From Planctomycetota bacterium (GTDB lineage Bacteria > Planctomycetota > UBA11346), in contig PLEW01000149.1 in assembly GCA_003136555.1 (NCBI GenBank), forward strand, positions 726-36,468: a stretch of 35,743 nt of DNA. The letters are read 5' to 3'. A program made the translations under genes and the position numbers. Every line of letters begins with the position of its first letter. Position 1 is the first letter of the stretch. Below are positions 25,355 through 34,029 of the stretch, piece after piece. Under the pieces are notes generated by a model. It saw nothing but the letters and a program-made list of their open reading frames with translations, was not told the DNA's origin and did no database searches.

Positions 25355-25370
25355 GGACGGCGACCTGCAC

Positions 25371-26369
25371 TCATGGCAGCGCCTGCCGCTGGAAGGACAG
25401 ATCGACGATGCTCTCGACCTGAAGCGGGCCGGCGATGTAGCCCAGATTGACCGAGTAGCCGATGAGCCGCTGGATGAACGACAGATCTGCCGGCTCGAGC
25501 CGGTCCGACCAGGCCAGCCGCTTGCGCGCTTCGCTGACGATGGCGCCCACAGGGATGACGACGCCATCGCTGCGGGTGATCGCGGCCAGGGAGAAGGCCT
25601 CCGCGATCAGCCCATCCGCTTCCTCGCGATGCTCATTGAGGAAGCGCACCGCCAGGTGGTGCGCACGCAGCAGCTTGACCATATCGCCGGGCCGTGCGGT
25701 CAGCGTCCTGGTCGGCGCCATCACCACATACCACGGGAATCCAGGCAGGTCCTGGTTGACATCATAGAGCACGCGGGCGCTACCGCGCAGCACCGCCTGG
25801 CTGACGAACGGCTCCCATGAGAAGGCGGCATCGACGGCATGGGAATCCAAGGCGGCGTTCATGTTGCCCACCTGCATCGGCACCACGGTCAGGTCGCGAT
25901 CCGGATCCAGTGCGGCCGCCTGCTTCAGCACGTAGCCCCGCAACAGCACGTCCATGCCGCTGCCGCGTGCGACGCCTGCCAGGCGGCGGCCGCGCAGATC
26001 GCCGAGAGCCGCGATCATCGAATCATGGGTGATGACCGCTGCCTGCCCGGAATTGACCTTGGCCAGGATGCGGCTGTCGAACCCATGGGCGAACCATTGG
26101 TACATCGGCGGAGCGCCGACATAGGCGGCATCCAGCTCGCCGCTCGCCAGCGCCTGCTGCAGCAGCGGACCATCGCTGAAAGCGATGAGCTGGATGGGCA
26201 GCCCCTGCTCGGCGAAGAAACCCTTCTTCTCGGCGATCATCGCCGGTGCATTCGCCATCGCCAGCACCCAGCCGATGCGCAGGGGATGATCCACCGGTAC
26301 TGCACCGCCCGAGCAACCGACCACCCAGGCCGTCACCAGTGCGAGCAGAATGATGGCGTTGCATCTCAC
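25371..26369 (-). CDS. ABC transporter substrate-binding lipoprotein, NMT1/SsuA type
   Basis: The protein is 332 aa from GTG 26369. That GTG overlaps the ATPase stop as GTGA and sits directly before the signal peptide. The longer ORF from 26453 lies inside the ATPase gene and is rejected. The lipobox is VVGC with Cys19 after a hydrophobic run (IILLALVTAW), so it is a lipid-anchored binding protein. The fold motifs include LRIGWVLAMANAPAMIAEKKGFF, GELDAAYVGAPP, GRRLAGVARGSG and DAAFSWEPF, which are NitT/TauT SBP features. It lacks the GVGG and KGAGP motifs of the three orphan SBPs, so it is a separate subfamily. It is the dedicated receptor of this ABC system; ligand unknown. Confidence 0.88.
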   Translation of the reverse strand: MRCNAIILLALVTAWVVGCSGGAVPVDHPLRIGWVLAMANAPAMIAEKKGFFAEQGLPIQLIAFSDGPLLQQALASGELDAAYVGAPPMYQWFAHGFDSRILAKVNSGQAAVITHDSMIAALGDLRGRRLAGVARGSGMDVLLRGYVLKQAAALDPDRDLTVVPMQVGNMNAALDSHAVDAAFSWEPFVSQAVLRGSARVLYDVNQDLPGFPWYVVMAPTRTLTARPGDMVKLLRAHHLAVRFLNEHREEADGLIAEAFSLAAITRSDGVVIPVGAIVSEARKRLAWSDRLEPADLSFIQRLIGYSVNLGYIAGPLQVESIVDLSFQRQALP

Positions 26370-27217
26370 GGCGCCTGGACTCCGGATCCACCCAGGATCC
26401 TTCCGGGCGCGCTGGCGATGATGGCCGATATGCGCTCCATCAGGATGGTGCATGCCTCGGCGTAGCGCGGATGCTGCCGCGTGGCGCGCTGGCTGCGCGG
26501 ACGAGGCAGATCGATGGTCAGCTCGCAGGCGATGCCGTCGGGCGCCATCCCCAGCACCAGGACGCGGTCGGCGAGATAGACGGCCTCCTCGACATCATGG
26601 GTGATGAAGACCACGGTCTGGCCCAGCTCACCGGCCAGGCGCAGCAGCTGGTCATTGAGGCCTGCTCGCGTGATGGCATCCAGCGCCGCGAACGGCTCAT
26701 CCATGAGCAGCAAGGTGGGCTCGAGCACCAGCGCGCGGGCGAGGGCGACGCGCTGCTGCATACCGCCCGAGAGCTGGTGAGGATGCCTGCCGGCGGCGCC
26801 CTCGAGCCCGACCAGGGCGAGGAACTGGCGGGCTTTCTGCCGGCAGGCGGAGAGATCGCCGTTCCTGCGCATGCGCAGCCCAAAGCAGACATTGTCGAGC
26901 ACATCCAGCCACGGGAACAGCTGAGGGGATTGGAAGACGTAGCCCAGGGCCGGCAGTTCCGGTGACACCGGCTGGGAATCGATGGTTATCCGTCCGCCGC
27001 CCGGTGCCAGGAAGCCCGACAGCAGATTGACCAGGGTCGTCTTGCCGCACCCGGATGGCCCCACCAGGGTGATGAATTCCCCCGCTCTGGCCTGCAGGGA
27101 GAGGCTGCGGAAGACCGGTTGGCCGGTGGGATAGGCGAAATGCAGATCCTCGACCGCGAAGGCGGCGCCACGCGCTCGGCCTGCCCGGCTGGCAAATGAG
27201 GTGGGATTCTCGGGCAT
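26366..27217 (-). CDS. ABC transporter ATP-binding protein, SsuB/TauB type
   Basis: The protein is 283 aa from ATG 27217. Upstream in-frame codons fall in the regulatory AT-rich region and are rejected. All ABC motifs are present: Walker A GPSGCGKTT at 53-61, Q-loop Gln96 in YVFQSPQLFPW, signature LSGGMQQR at 149-156, Walker B LLLMDEP at 169-175 and switch His207 in ITHDVEEA. The SPQLFPW and DEPFAALDAITR segments are typical of nitrate/sulfonate/taurine importers. It powers the permease encoded two genes downstream. It is the first gene of a four-gene minus-strand operon and divergent from the GntR regulator, which probably controls it. Confidence 0.93.
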   Translation of the reverse strand: MPENPTSFASRAGRARGAAFAVEDLHFAYPTGQPVFRSLSLQARAGEFITLVGPSGCGKTTLVNLLSGFLAPGGGRITIDSQPVSPELPALGYVFQSPQLFPWLDVLDNVCFGLRMRRNGDLSACRQKARQFLALVGLEGAAGRHPHQLSGGMQQRVALARALVLEPTLLLMDEPFAALDAITRAGLNDQLLRLAGELGQTVVFITHDVEEAVYLADRVLVLGMAPDGIACELTIDLPRPRSQRATRQHPRYAEACTILMERISAIIASAPGRILGGSGVQAP

Positions 27218-27236
27218 CGGCGATCCGCATAGGACA

Positions 27237-27272
27237 TTGCTCGCGCAATAATACATTATAATACAACTAGTG
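27237..27272. promoter_or_regulatory. AT-rich operator/promoter between the ABC operon and gntR-type gene
   Basis: This short AT-rich island in GC-rich DNA lies between divergent genes. It has a direct repeat ATAATACA (two copies, 10-bp period, about 27248-27265), an ATAAT/ATTAT inverted repeat, and a self-complementary ATTATAAT (27255-27262) that gives a TATAAT -10-like box on both strands. TTGC/GCAA (27237-27248) flanks it. It is a plausible site for the GntR/UTRA protein encoded at 27343, controlling both directions. Confidence 0.5.
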
Positions 27273-27342
27273 CAAGCCCAGTGCCTTCCAAGCGCCGCCA
27301 TCGCCCCCAACAGGCCGCCTGGGTCAACGCCGAGGAACCACC

Positions 27343-28116
27343 GTGACAGACCTCATCCGCGACAATGCGGAATCGATGTATCGGCAGATCGCCACCCAGC
27401 TACGCGATGAGATCGCCGCCGGCAGCTACGATCCGTCTGGCAGGCTGCCCTCGGAGGCGGAGGTTGGAGCGCGCTTTGCCGTCAGTCGCGTCACGGTCCG
27501 GTTGGCGCTGGAGCTGCTGGAGCAGGAGCGCCTGATCGAACGCCGCAAGGGCAAGGGCACCTTCATCGTCGGTCGCCAGCTCCGCCATCCCCTCGATACC
27601 CTGCGCAGTTTCCACGAATCGCTGCGACGGCAGGGGCTCAATGCCTCGATGCGGCTGCTCTCGGCGACGACGATCAGGACGCCTGCGGGATCGGCAGCCA
27701 GCTTGGGGCAGTACTGCCTGCGCATCCGCCGGCTGCACCTGGTCGATGGCGAAGCGGTCGCCGTGGGCTGCAGCCTGGTGCCGGCGCGGTTGGCAGCGCA
27801 CGACTGGCGTGCCGCCGAGCACCAGCCGATCTATGCCATCCTGGAGGAGATCACCGGCAAGGCGGTGCGTCGAGCCGACATCGAGCTGCGGGCGCAGCAG
27901 GCGAGCGCCAGGGATTGCCGTGAACTCGGCGTCGCCCCCGGACAGGCGCTGCTGATCATGGCCAGGACGTCCTTCTTCACCGACGGCACCTGCGCCGACA
28001 GCTCCATCTTCTCCATCCGCCCAGAACGCTACAGCTTCGTCCTCAGCCACCGCTTCCTCCCGGATCTGGAGCGCAAGCCCGATGCGATCCGGGGTGATGG
28101 CCAGGCCAAGCAGTGA
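27343..28116 (+). CDS. GntR-family (HutC/UTRA type) transcriptional regulator
   Basis: The protein is 257 aa from GTG 27343, with GAGGAA 5 nt upstream. The N-terminal winged helix covers about residues 10-78: MYRQIATQLRDEI, RLPSEAEVGARFAVSRVTV and the wing RRKGKGTFIV, all standard GntR. A UTRA effector-binding domain follows at about 95-240, with LRIRRLHLVDGEAVAV and DIELRAQQASARDCRELGV. HutC-type proteins are usually repressors released by a small metabolite. Here the position next to the ABC operon suggests control of the ATPase, SBP, permease and DUF3604 genes by their substrate or product. It ends 94 bp from the convergent alkylsulfatase stop and could also affect other modules. Confidence 0.92.
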   Translation: MTDLIRDNAESMYRQIATQLRDEIAAGSYDPSGRLPSEAEVGARFAVSRVTVRLALELLEQERLIERRKGKGTFIVGRQLRHPLDTLRSFHESLRRQGLNASMRLLSATTIRTPAGSAASLGQYCLRIRRLHLVDGEAVAVGCSLVPARLAAHDWRAAEHQPIYAILEEITGKAVRRADIELRAQQASARDCRELGVAPGQALLIMARTSFFTDGTCADSSIFSIRPERYSFVLSHRFLPDLERKPDAIRGDGQAKQ

Positions 28117-28123
28117 ACGCCGG

Positions 28124-28155
28124 GCGGCATGCAAGGAGGCCCTGGAGGATGCCGC
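28124..28155. terminator. Inverted repeat at a convergent junction
   Basis: GCGGCAT (28124-28130) and ATGCCGC (28149-28155) are perfectly complementary across 18 nt, just after the regulator stop and before the alkylsulfatase stop. There is no T-run. It is a weak candidate for a transcript end in one or both directions. Confidence 0.3.
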
Positions 28156-28210
28156 TCACATGCCATGGCCCCTCGCCGAGCCCGCTATGTCCTTTCCGGC
28201 ACAGGAGCCA

Positions 28211-30151
28211 TCACGATCCTGATGGGGCGGGGCGGGGGGTGACGATGGGGAATCCCGGCACCACCTCATCGAAGAGGCTGAAGAACTCGAGCAATGCTGC
28301 AGTGTTTCCGCTGATCTCGATCAGCCCCGAGCTCTTGATCTGGGCCAAGGTCGATTGCTTGAGCAGCAGCGCCCGCAGGGTCGCCTGGGAGAGCATGAGC
28401 GAGACATCGGCATGCGCCGAGCGGTAGCCCGCGAGATGGTTGATGGTCGAGCGCTCAAGGGTCATGAGGTGGTCACGCTGCTCATCGGTGAAATGCCAAT
28501 TGATCACCAGGCGCTTGCCCGCAGCCCGCTTGCTGTTCAGCCGGATCGCCAACGCATCGAAGAGATTGCCGGCATCCAGCGCGGACAGGAGATCGAAGGC
28601 GATGACGCCCGAGCGGCCTTGCGGGACGCCGTTGCGCAGCTCAGCTGCTCCCTGCAGGTAGGCGTTGCGCCAGGTCGACGATTCCGCCTGGTAGCCGAGC
28701 TGCTCGAGGGTGGCCGCCAGCAGGTCGAGCGCGGCGCGGTTCTGCGGCTCGGCCTGGATGATCGCTCCAACGACCTCAGCCACCCAGCGGTACTCGCCGC
28801 GGTCGAAGTCGCTGCGGGCACGCGCCAGCACCGCCTCGCTGCCGCCAGCATACTCCAGCCATTTGCGTGCGGATGCGGCCGGCGGCAGGGGATCCAGCCG
28901 GATTGGGTTGCCATCGAACCAGCCCAGATAACGCTGGTAGATCGCCTTGACGTTATGCTTCACCGCGCCGTACAGTCCGCGGATCGTCCAGTCCTGGTCG
29001 AGTTCGGGCGGCAGCGTGATCGCTTCGGCGATCTCCGGCGCGGAATGGCCCTCATTGATGCGCTTGAGGGTCTGGTCGTGCAAATGCTTATAGATATCGC
29101 GCTGCTTGCCCAGGTACTCGATCACCGCGCCATTGCCCCAGATAGGCCAATGGTGCTGGGCGAAGACCACCTCGGCCTCGCGGCCGAAGCGTTCCAGCGC
29201 GACATTGAGGTATTCCGACCAGGCCTTGGCGTCACGCACCTTCGCACCTCGAAGCGGTAGGAGATTGTGCTGGGTATGGGTGGCGTTCTCGGCGGTGTTG
29301 AGCGCCTTCCACTGCGGCAGGTAGATATGCAGCTCAGCCGGCGCCTCGGTGTTGGGGGTCAACTGGAAGACCAGGTCGACCCCGTCATAGGAATGGTTCT
29401 CGAATGGCTCACGGATGAGCATTGTCGGGGGGAGCAGGCTGATGGTACCCCCGGTCGACATCTTCCCGAGTCCAGCGTCAACCGTGCCGCGGGGGCCTAT
29501 CGGCAGCTGATTGCCGAACTGGTACACCGATCGCCGAGCCATGGCAGGCCCTGCCAGGACGTTCTCGCTCACCACCTCCTCGATGAAGCCGACGGGGGCG
29601 ATGATGCGGATATCACCGCGCTTGATCTGTGCTTCGCTGACCAGGGCGCGCACGCCGCCGAAATGGTCGGCATGGCTATGGGTGTAGATGATGGTGTGGA
29701 TCGGCTTACGCGGCCGATGCCGGTAATAGAGCTCGATCGCCGCGGCTGACGATTCGATCGTCGTCAGGGCATCGATGATGATCAATCCCGTATTGCCTTC
29801 GATGATGGTGAGGTTCGCGGGATCGAACCCGCGTACCTGATAGATCCGGCCGACAACCTGGAACAGGCCATGAATGCGATTGAGCTTGGCTTGGCGCCAG
29901 AGGCTCGGGTGAACGCAGTCCGGGACCGCAGTTTGATCGAGGAAATCATAGGGGGCCAGATCCCATACCACCGCACCTTGCGCGGAGCGAATGATGGTGT
30001 CGGCAGGCGCCCCGATGAACCCACGCTTGGCATCGTCGAAATCCCGCGTATCGGCGAATGGCAGCCGAGCCTGCCAGCTGCGGTTGGCCGCGGCGGTGGT
30101 CGGGGTAGCCTGCTCGGAGGTGGAGGCGCTCGGCGCCGGGGCGGTGGACAT
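28211..30151 (-). CDS. SdsA1-type alkyl sulfatase (metallo-beta-lactamase fold)
   Basis: The protein is 646 aa from ATG 30151, with AGGAA before it. An upstream in-frame TTG is less likely. The binuclear zinc site is complete: His158, His160, Asp162, His163 in THSHADH, Glu269 in PNTEAP, Glu288 in NTAENATH and His333 in AQHHWP. Their spacing matches the Pseudomonas SdsA1 ligands throughout. The C-terminal half holds the helical dimerisation domain and an SCP2-like lipid-binding domain (RLVINWHFTDEQRDH region). Such enzymes hydrolyse primary alkyl sulfates such as SDS to alcohol and sulfate. SdsA1 is exported, but no signal peptide is visible here (the N-terminus is Ser/Thr/Ala-rich), so it may be cytoplasmic. 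It lies 87 bp after the ASST-like gene. Confidence 0.93.
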   Translation of the reverse strand: MSTAPAPSASTSEQATPTTAAANRSWQARLPFADTRDFDDAKRGFIGAPADTIIRSAQGAVVWDLAPYDFLDQTAVPDCVHPSLWRQAKLNRIHGLFQVVGRIYQVRGFDPANLTIIEGNTGLIIIDALTTIESSAAAIELYYRHRPRKPIHTIIYTHSHADHFGGVRALVSEAQIKRGDIRIIAPVGFIEEVVSENVLAGPAMARRSVYQFGNQLPIGPRGTVDAGLGKMSTGGTISLLPPTMLIREPFENHSYDGVDLVFQLTPNTEAPAELHIYLPQWKALNTAENATHTQHNLLPLRGAKVRDAKAWSEYLNVALERFGREAEVVFAQHHWPIWGNGAVIEYLGKQRDIYKHLHDQTLKRINEGHSAPEIAEAITLPPELDQDWTIRGLYGAVKHNVKAIYQRYLGWFDGNPIRLDPLPPAASARKWLEYAGGSEAVLARARSDFDRGEYRWVAEVVGAIIQAEPQNRAALDLLAATLEQLGYQAESSTWRNAYLQGAAELRNGVPQGRSGVIAFDLLSALDAGNLFDALAIRLNSKRAAGKRLVINWHFTDEQRDHLMTLERSTINHLAGYRSAHADVSLMLSQATLRALLLKQSTLAQIKSSGLIEISGNTAALLEFFSLFDEVVPGFPIVTPRPAPSGS

Positions 30152-30238
30152 GGGCGTGGTTTCCTGGATGGGCAAGATTTATGCGTGAGAGGCCAGACCG
30201 GAGATGCCCGTCGCGCCGGACTGCTGGTCAGATCGGAG

Positions 30239-31768
30239 TCACGGCAGTTTCGCAGGCACGGGCGCCCCGTTCTGGTCCACTGGCACGACCGCGTCCTGGG
30301 TATGCGGCGTACCTGCCGGCAACCAGTCATAGGGCACCGGCTGGACCCGATACACCAGACGGTTGACCACGCTTTTGCCATTTACGATATTTATCCCGGG
30401 ATAGGGATTGACGTACTCCCACACGATGTCGCCGCCTGGGGTGACCTGGAAGAAGCGCCCATACATCCCCTCATCGATGAGGGTATTGCCGTTCGGCAAT
30501 CTCCGCGCATTGCTGACGAAGGAGCTGTAGAAGGACCACACCGGGCGCCCCGAGTCCTCTCCCGTATACTGCCATACGATGTCATTGGTCTGCGGATTGA
30601 TCTCGAGGATGCGCGAGCCGGCGTAGATGCCGAGTGCAGCAGGAGGGAATCCGGCTCCGCCTTGATCATCGAACACCAGCAGGTCGCCGGCCCCCGGAAG
30701 CCCCTTCGGTATGAGGTGCGCATCATGCTGCCCGGATAGCTGATCGACCGGACGTGGCACGTTCCTGTTGTAGAGGCGATGATCCTGGACGAATTCGCTG
30801 CCGGAGAAGTACGGACCGAGGCGCCAGACGATTTTGCCGCTCGTGCGCTCGATGATCGCGATGACATTGCCCTTGCGCGAATCGATGAGGAGGTTGTCCG
30901 GATTGAAGCGCTGGTCACCGCCATCGAACCAGCGATTGGGCCCAAGGACCTTGAGGTTGTTGATCTCGAGGTAGCCCCAGATCTCGATCGGGTTGCGCTC
31001 GATGCGCTCTTGCAGATAGCGGATGCCTTCCGGCGAGAAGCCGAATTCGTCGAGATGGTCGCCGGCAACCCACTGCCAGGCGATGCTCCCGTTCTGGTCG
31101 ACCTCGTAGATCGCCTGATCCCCGACTTCTTTGCCGCTCAGGCCCTTGACCGCATGCGGAATGGTCACCAGCAGGAGGGTATGCCCGTTGGCGAGCCGGG
31201 CCCAATCATGGTTCTGGCGGGCGGCGCCGCCAGGGGCCTGGGACCCCCATTCCCACAGCGTGGCGCCGTCCCAATCGAGCTCGCCGACCGTACGGTTGCT
31301 GAAGATCCCGCCGCGCTGGTCGGGGCCAGAGGAGAGCTGCAGCAGCACGTGCCCGCGCTTGCCGCCGACCAGTGCGGGATCGATGATCTCGCCGGGGACG
31401 CCGGGGAAGGGCCAGCGATGCACTTCATGGCCGTCCATGTCCACGACATGGGTGTTGCCGTCCAGTGCGCTGAAGCAGAGGAAGCTGCCATAGGCCCGGG
31501 CCGGATCGTAGATCGTGGTTCCGGTCGGGAAGACGCTGACCTCGGCATGGGCTGCGGTCGCTGCCGCCAGCAGGAGAGCCAGCGCCGCCAGCGCAGCGCT
31601 GAATGGCAAGGACACAGCTGAGGGCTTGGCGGGGAGGGGCGGGCTCTTGGTGCACGAGCGCGCAACGCCGGCGCTCTGGCATGGTCGGTGATGGTGCACG
31701 CAGCTGAGGGGGGTCGTCTCGTCGGGCGATTGGCCAGGTCCGGGAGCAAGATGGGCATCGGGAAGCAT
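30239..31768 (-). CDS. Arylsulfotransferase (ASST) family exported protein
   Basis: The start is uncertain. ATG 31768 gives 509 aa. A GTG at 31615 gives 458 aa and starts right at the hydrophobic signal segment (SLPFSAALAALALLLAAATAAHA), but its n-region would lack a positive charge. Repeats of a six-bladed-propeller type are visible: TIYDPARAYGSFLCFSA, HVVDMDGHEVHRWPFPG, NHDWARLANGHTLLL, ISRKG-like LIDSRKGNVIAI, QHDAHLIPKG, ILEINPQTNDIVWQY and RRLPNGNTLIDEG. NGHTLLL and NGNTLI are hallmark ASST motifs. Family members are periplasmic enzymes that move sulfate between phenolic compounds without PAPS. It sits 39 bp after the ABC exporter and before the alkylsulfatase, which fits sulfate-ester metabolism. 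Whether it is an active sulfotransferase is not provable by eye. Confidence 0.85.
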   Translation of the reverse strand: MLPDAHLAPGPGQSPDETTPLSCVHHHRPCQSAGVARSCTKSPPLPAKPSAVSLPFSAALAALALLLAAATAAHAEVSVFPTGTTIYDPARAYGSFLCFSALDGNTHVVDMDGHEVHRWPFPGVPGEIIDPALVGGKRGHVLLQLSSGPDQRGGIFSNRTVGELDWDGATLWEWGSQAPGGAARQNHDWARLANGHTLLLVTIPHAVKGLSGKEVGDQAIYEVDQNGSIAWQWVAGDHLDEFGFSPEGIRYLQERIERNPIEIWGYLEINNLKVLGPNRWFDGGDQRFNPDNLLIDSRKGNVIAIIERTSGKIVWRLGPYFSGSEFVQDHRLYNRNVPRPVDQLSGQHDAHLIPKGLPGAGDLLVFDDQGGAGFPPAALGIYAGSRILEINPQTNDIVWQYTGEDSGRPVWSFYSSFVSNARRLPNGNTLIDEGMYGRFFQVTPGGDIVWEYVNPYPGINIVNGKSVVNRLVYRVQPVPYDWLPAGTPHTQDAVVPVDQNGAPVPAKLP

Positions 31769-31807
31769 GCGGAAAAGAGTCCTTATCAAGAGGCTTGATG
31801 AATTGGG

Positions 31808-33667
31808 TCAGACCGAACTGATCGCAGGATCGCTGATCGGGATCGCATCCCCCTTGCGTGGATCGGAATCGGGGAGCAGGCCATGGGACTGGCGGTTCCA
31901 GAGCGCGGCATAGCGGCCATTGCGCTCGAGCAGCCCCGCATGCGTGCCGTCCTCCACGATCTCGCCGTGGTCGAAGACCAGGATGCGATCGAGATGCGCA
32001 ATGGTGGAGAGGCGATGGGCGATGATGATCACGGTCTTGCGCGCCATGGCGGTATCGAGCGCCTGCTGGATGGCGTGCTCGGTCAGCGAATCGAGGCTGG
32101 CGGTCGCCTCGTCGAGGATCAGCACCGGGGCATCCTTGAGCAGGACGCGTGCGATCGCGATGCGCTGGCGCTGCCCGCCTGAGAGCTTGACCCCCCGCTC
32201 GCCGACCAGCGCATCGTATCCGCCCGGGATCTCGGCGATGAATTCGCTGGCATGCGCCAGGCTCGCGGCCGCCTCCACCTCCGCGTCCGAGGCCTCCGGA
32301 CGGCCGTAGCGGATGTTCTCGCGCAGGCTGCGATGGAACAGCGTCGGATCCTGCGGGATCAGGCCGATCTGGCGGCGCAGCGCGTCCAGGGTGAGATCGC
32401 GCAGGTCATGGCCATCGACGCGGATCGATCCACCCTGGGGATCATAGAGGCGCAGCAGCAGGCTGACGAAGGTCGACTTGCCCGAACCGGAGACGCCGAC
32501 CAGCCCGATGCGCTGCCCAGCCGGTATGCTGACCGACAGCTGGCGGAAGATGGGAATGGCCGGGGCATAGCCGAAGGAGACGCCAGAGAACTCAAGCGCT
32601 CCCTGGGTGATGGCGAGGGCCTGCGCGTGCGGCGCGTCGGTCAATTCATGCGGCCGGAAGATCGCCTGGAGGCCGCTGCCCACATTCCCCAGCGATTCGA
32701 AGAATTCCAGGAAGCGGCGGCTGAGGTTGCGGACCTCGGCGATGATCAGCAGGGTGAGGCTCACCGCCATGACGAACTGACCCACATCGATGGCGCCACG
32801 GCTCCAGAGCAGGATGGACATCACCACGGTGCCGGCCTTGAGCACTGCTGAAGCCGAGAACTGGAACAGACGCACCTGTTCCATGGCGCGGTTGGCGCGC
32901 AGCACGGTCGCGAGCTCCTTGGTATAGGTCTCATTCAGGCGTCGACGCTCATGCTCGAGGCTCGCGAACAGCCGCACCGTCGCATGGTTGGCCACCGAAT
33001 CGACCACCGAGCCAACGGTGCGGCTGCGCGCAGTCGAAGCCGCGGAAGCCAATGGCTGGGTCCGGCGCGACAGCACCAGCGAGAGCGCAAGGAAGACCAC
33101 CGACCACACCAGGGCGAATCCTCCCAGCCACGCGTTGGCGAGGATGAGCAGGACATTGGCGATGGCGATGACGATGGCGATGGGCCAGAACTCGGTGATC
33201 AAGGCCCACATCACCATGTTGACGCCGTGCGAGACTTCGTTGATGCGATTGGCCAGCGCGCCGGCGAAATTCTCGGTGAGGAAGCGGTGGGAGTGGCGGT
33301 GGAGATAATCGAACAGCGAGCGTGCGATGTACTGACGTTGACGTGGCGTGACCCGCAGCTGGATGGCCGAATTGATGCGGCCGAAGATCAGTTCGCCGGC
33401 GCATAGGGCGACGAAGAGGAGGAGCGGCGGCCACAGGGCCGCCAGAGCCGCAGGCGGATCGGCGCTGCCATGGCTCACCCCGGTGAGAATGCGGCTGAGG
33501 GCATAGGGCAGCAGTATGCCGCAGGTGGCATTGAGAGCCTCGCCTACGACCAGCAATGCCAGCCATCCGCGATAGCGGCCGCACGCGACATACCAGACGT
33601 AGCTCAGCGGTCCGGATGGCGGCCGGATGGGAACGGCAAGCATGTGCGCATCGATGCTGGTGCTCAT
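31808..33667 (-). CDS. ABC exporter, fused membrane and ATPase domains (MsbA/ABCB type half transporter)
   Basis: The protein is 619 aa from ATG 33667, with AGGAA upstream. The N-terminal 1-330 region is an ABC-type-1 membrane domain with about six helices. The nucleotide-binding domain has Walker A GVSGSGKST at 391-399, Q-loop Gln439, signature LSGGQ at 495-499, Walker B VLILDE at 515-520 and switch His551. It belongs to the type IV exporters (multidrug or lipid flippase), which act as homodimers in the inner membrane. It is the upstream member of the exporter-ASST-alkylsulfatase run with a 39-bp gap. It may move a lipid, sulfolipid or toxic sulfated compound; that is a guess from context. 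Confidence 0.92.
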   Translation of the reverse strand: MSTSIDAHMLAVPIRPPSGPLSYVWYVACGRYRGWLALLVVGEALNATCGILLPYALSRILTGVSHGSADPPAALAALWPPLLLFVALCAGELIFGRINSAIQLRVTPRQRQYIARSLFDYLHRHSHRFLTENFAGALANRINEVSHGVNMVMWALITEFWPIAIVIAIANVLLILANAWLGGFALVWSVVFLALSLVLSRRTQPLASAASTARSRTVGSVVDSVANHATVRLFASLEHERRRLNETYTKELATVLRANRAMEQVRLFQFSASAVLKAGTVVMSILLWSRGAIDVGQFVMAVSLTLLIIAEVRNLSRRFLEFFESLGNVGSGLQAIFRPHELTDAPHAQALAITQGALEFSGVSFGYAPAIPIFRQLSVSIPAGQRIGLVGVSGSGKSTFVSLLLRLYDPQGGSIRVDGHDLRDLTLDALRRQIGLIPQDPTLFHRSLRENIRYGRPEASDAEVEAAASLAHASEFIAEIPGGYDALVGERGVKLSGGQRQRIAIARVLLKDAPVLILDEATASLDSLTEHAIQQALDTAMARKTVIIIAHRLSTIAHLDRILVFDHGEIVEDGTHAGLLERNGRYAALWNRQSHGLLPDSDPRKGDAIPISDPAISSV

Positions 33668-34029
33668 GGATTGTTCCTGGCGATGGGGGCGTGGTGCGAG
33701 GAGCGCGGGCCAGCTGCCGGAGATGCGCACATCCTCCTGGTGACAGGGATGCTGCTGCCGCGGCGAAACCACTGCAGGGATGAGACCCGGGCTGATGGCG
33801 GATGGTGGGAAGGGACCATGGCGGGCGGCTCCTTCACCGCCCAGGCCTGCTCTGACGACGCGCATGCCAGAGCTGCCACGACGCCCAAGGGGGCAGCGCT
33901 GAGCTGCCGATCGGCAGGAGGCGGCATGGTTGCCCATTCATGGCCGTCGCCATCGCGCACGACCGTGCGCCTGCCGCACCGGCAGGCGCACGGTCGTCCG
34001 GGAAGAACCAGGTGCCGAGCCTGGGCGGC
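33668..34029. other. Intergenic region upstream of the ABC exporter
   Basis: These 362 bp between the second TauD-type gene and the exporter hold the strong hairpin at 33959-33997 and presumably the exporter promoter. The exporter frame stays open upstream, but it is low in family features and not called. Confidence 0.4.
33959..33997 (-). terminator. 18-bp perfect hairpin after the second TauD-type gene
   Basis: The arm at 33959-33976 (starts ACGACCGTGC) and the arm at 33980-33997 (starts CGGCAGGCGC) are perfectly complementary with a CAC loop. It begins 32 nt after the TauD-type stop on minus. No T-tract follows, so it may be a Rho-independent-like terminator or a 3'-end hairpin. It is the longest perfect stem I found in the window. 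Confidence 0.6.

Noticed and set aside
29819-29845. tRNA-like T-arm (GCGGGTTCGATCCCGC on the minus strand)
   Set aside because: It lies inside the alkylsulfatase gene and encodes a conserved-looking protein segment (RGFDPANL). No acceptor, D or anticodon arms fit.
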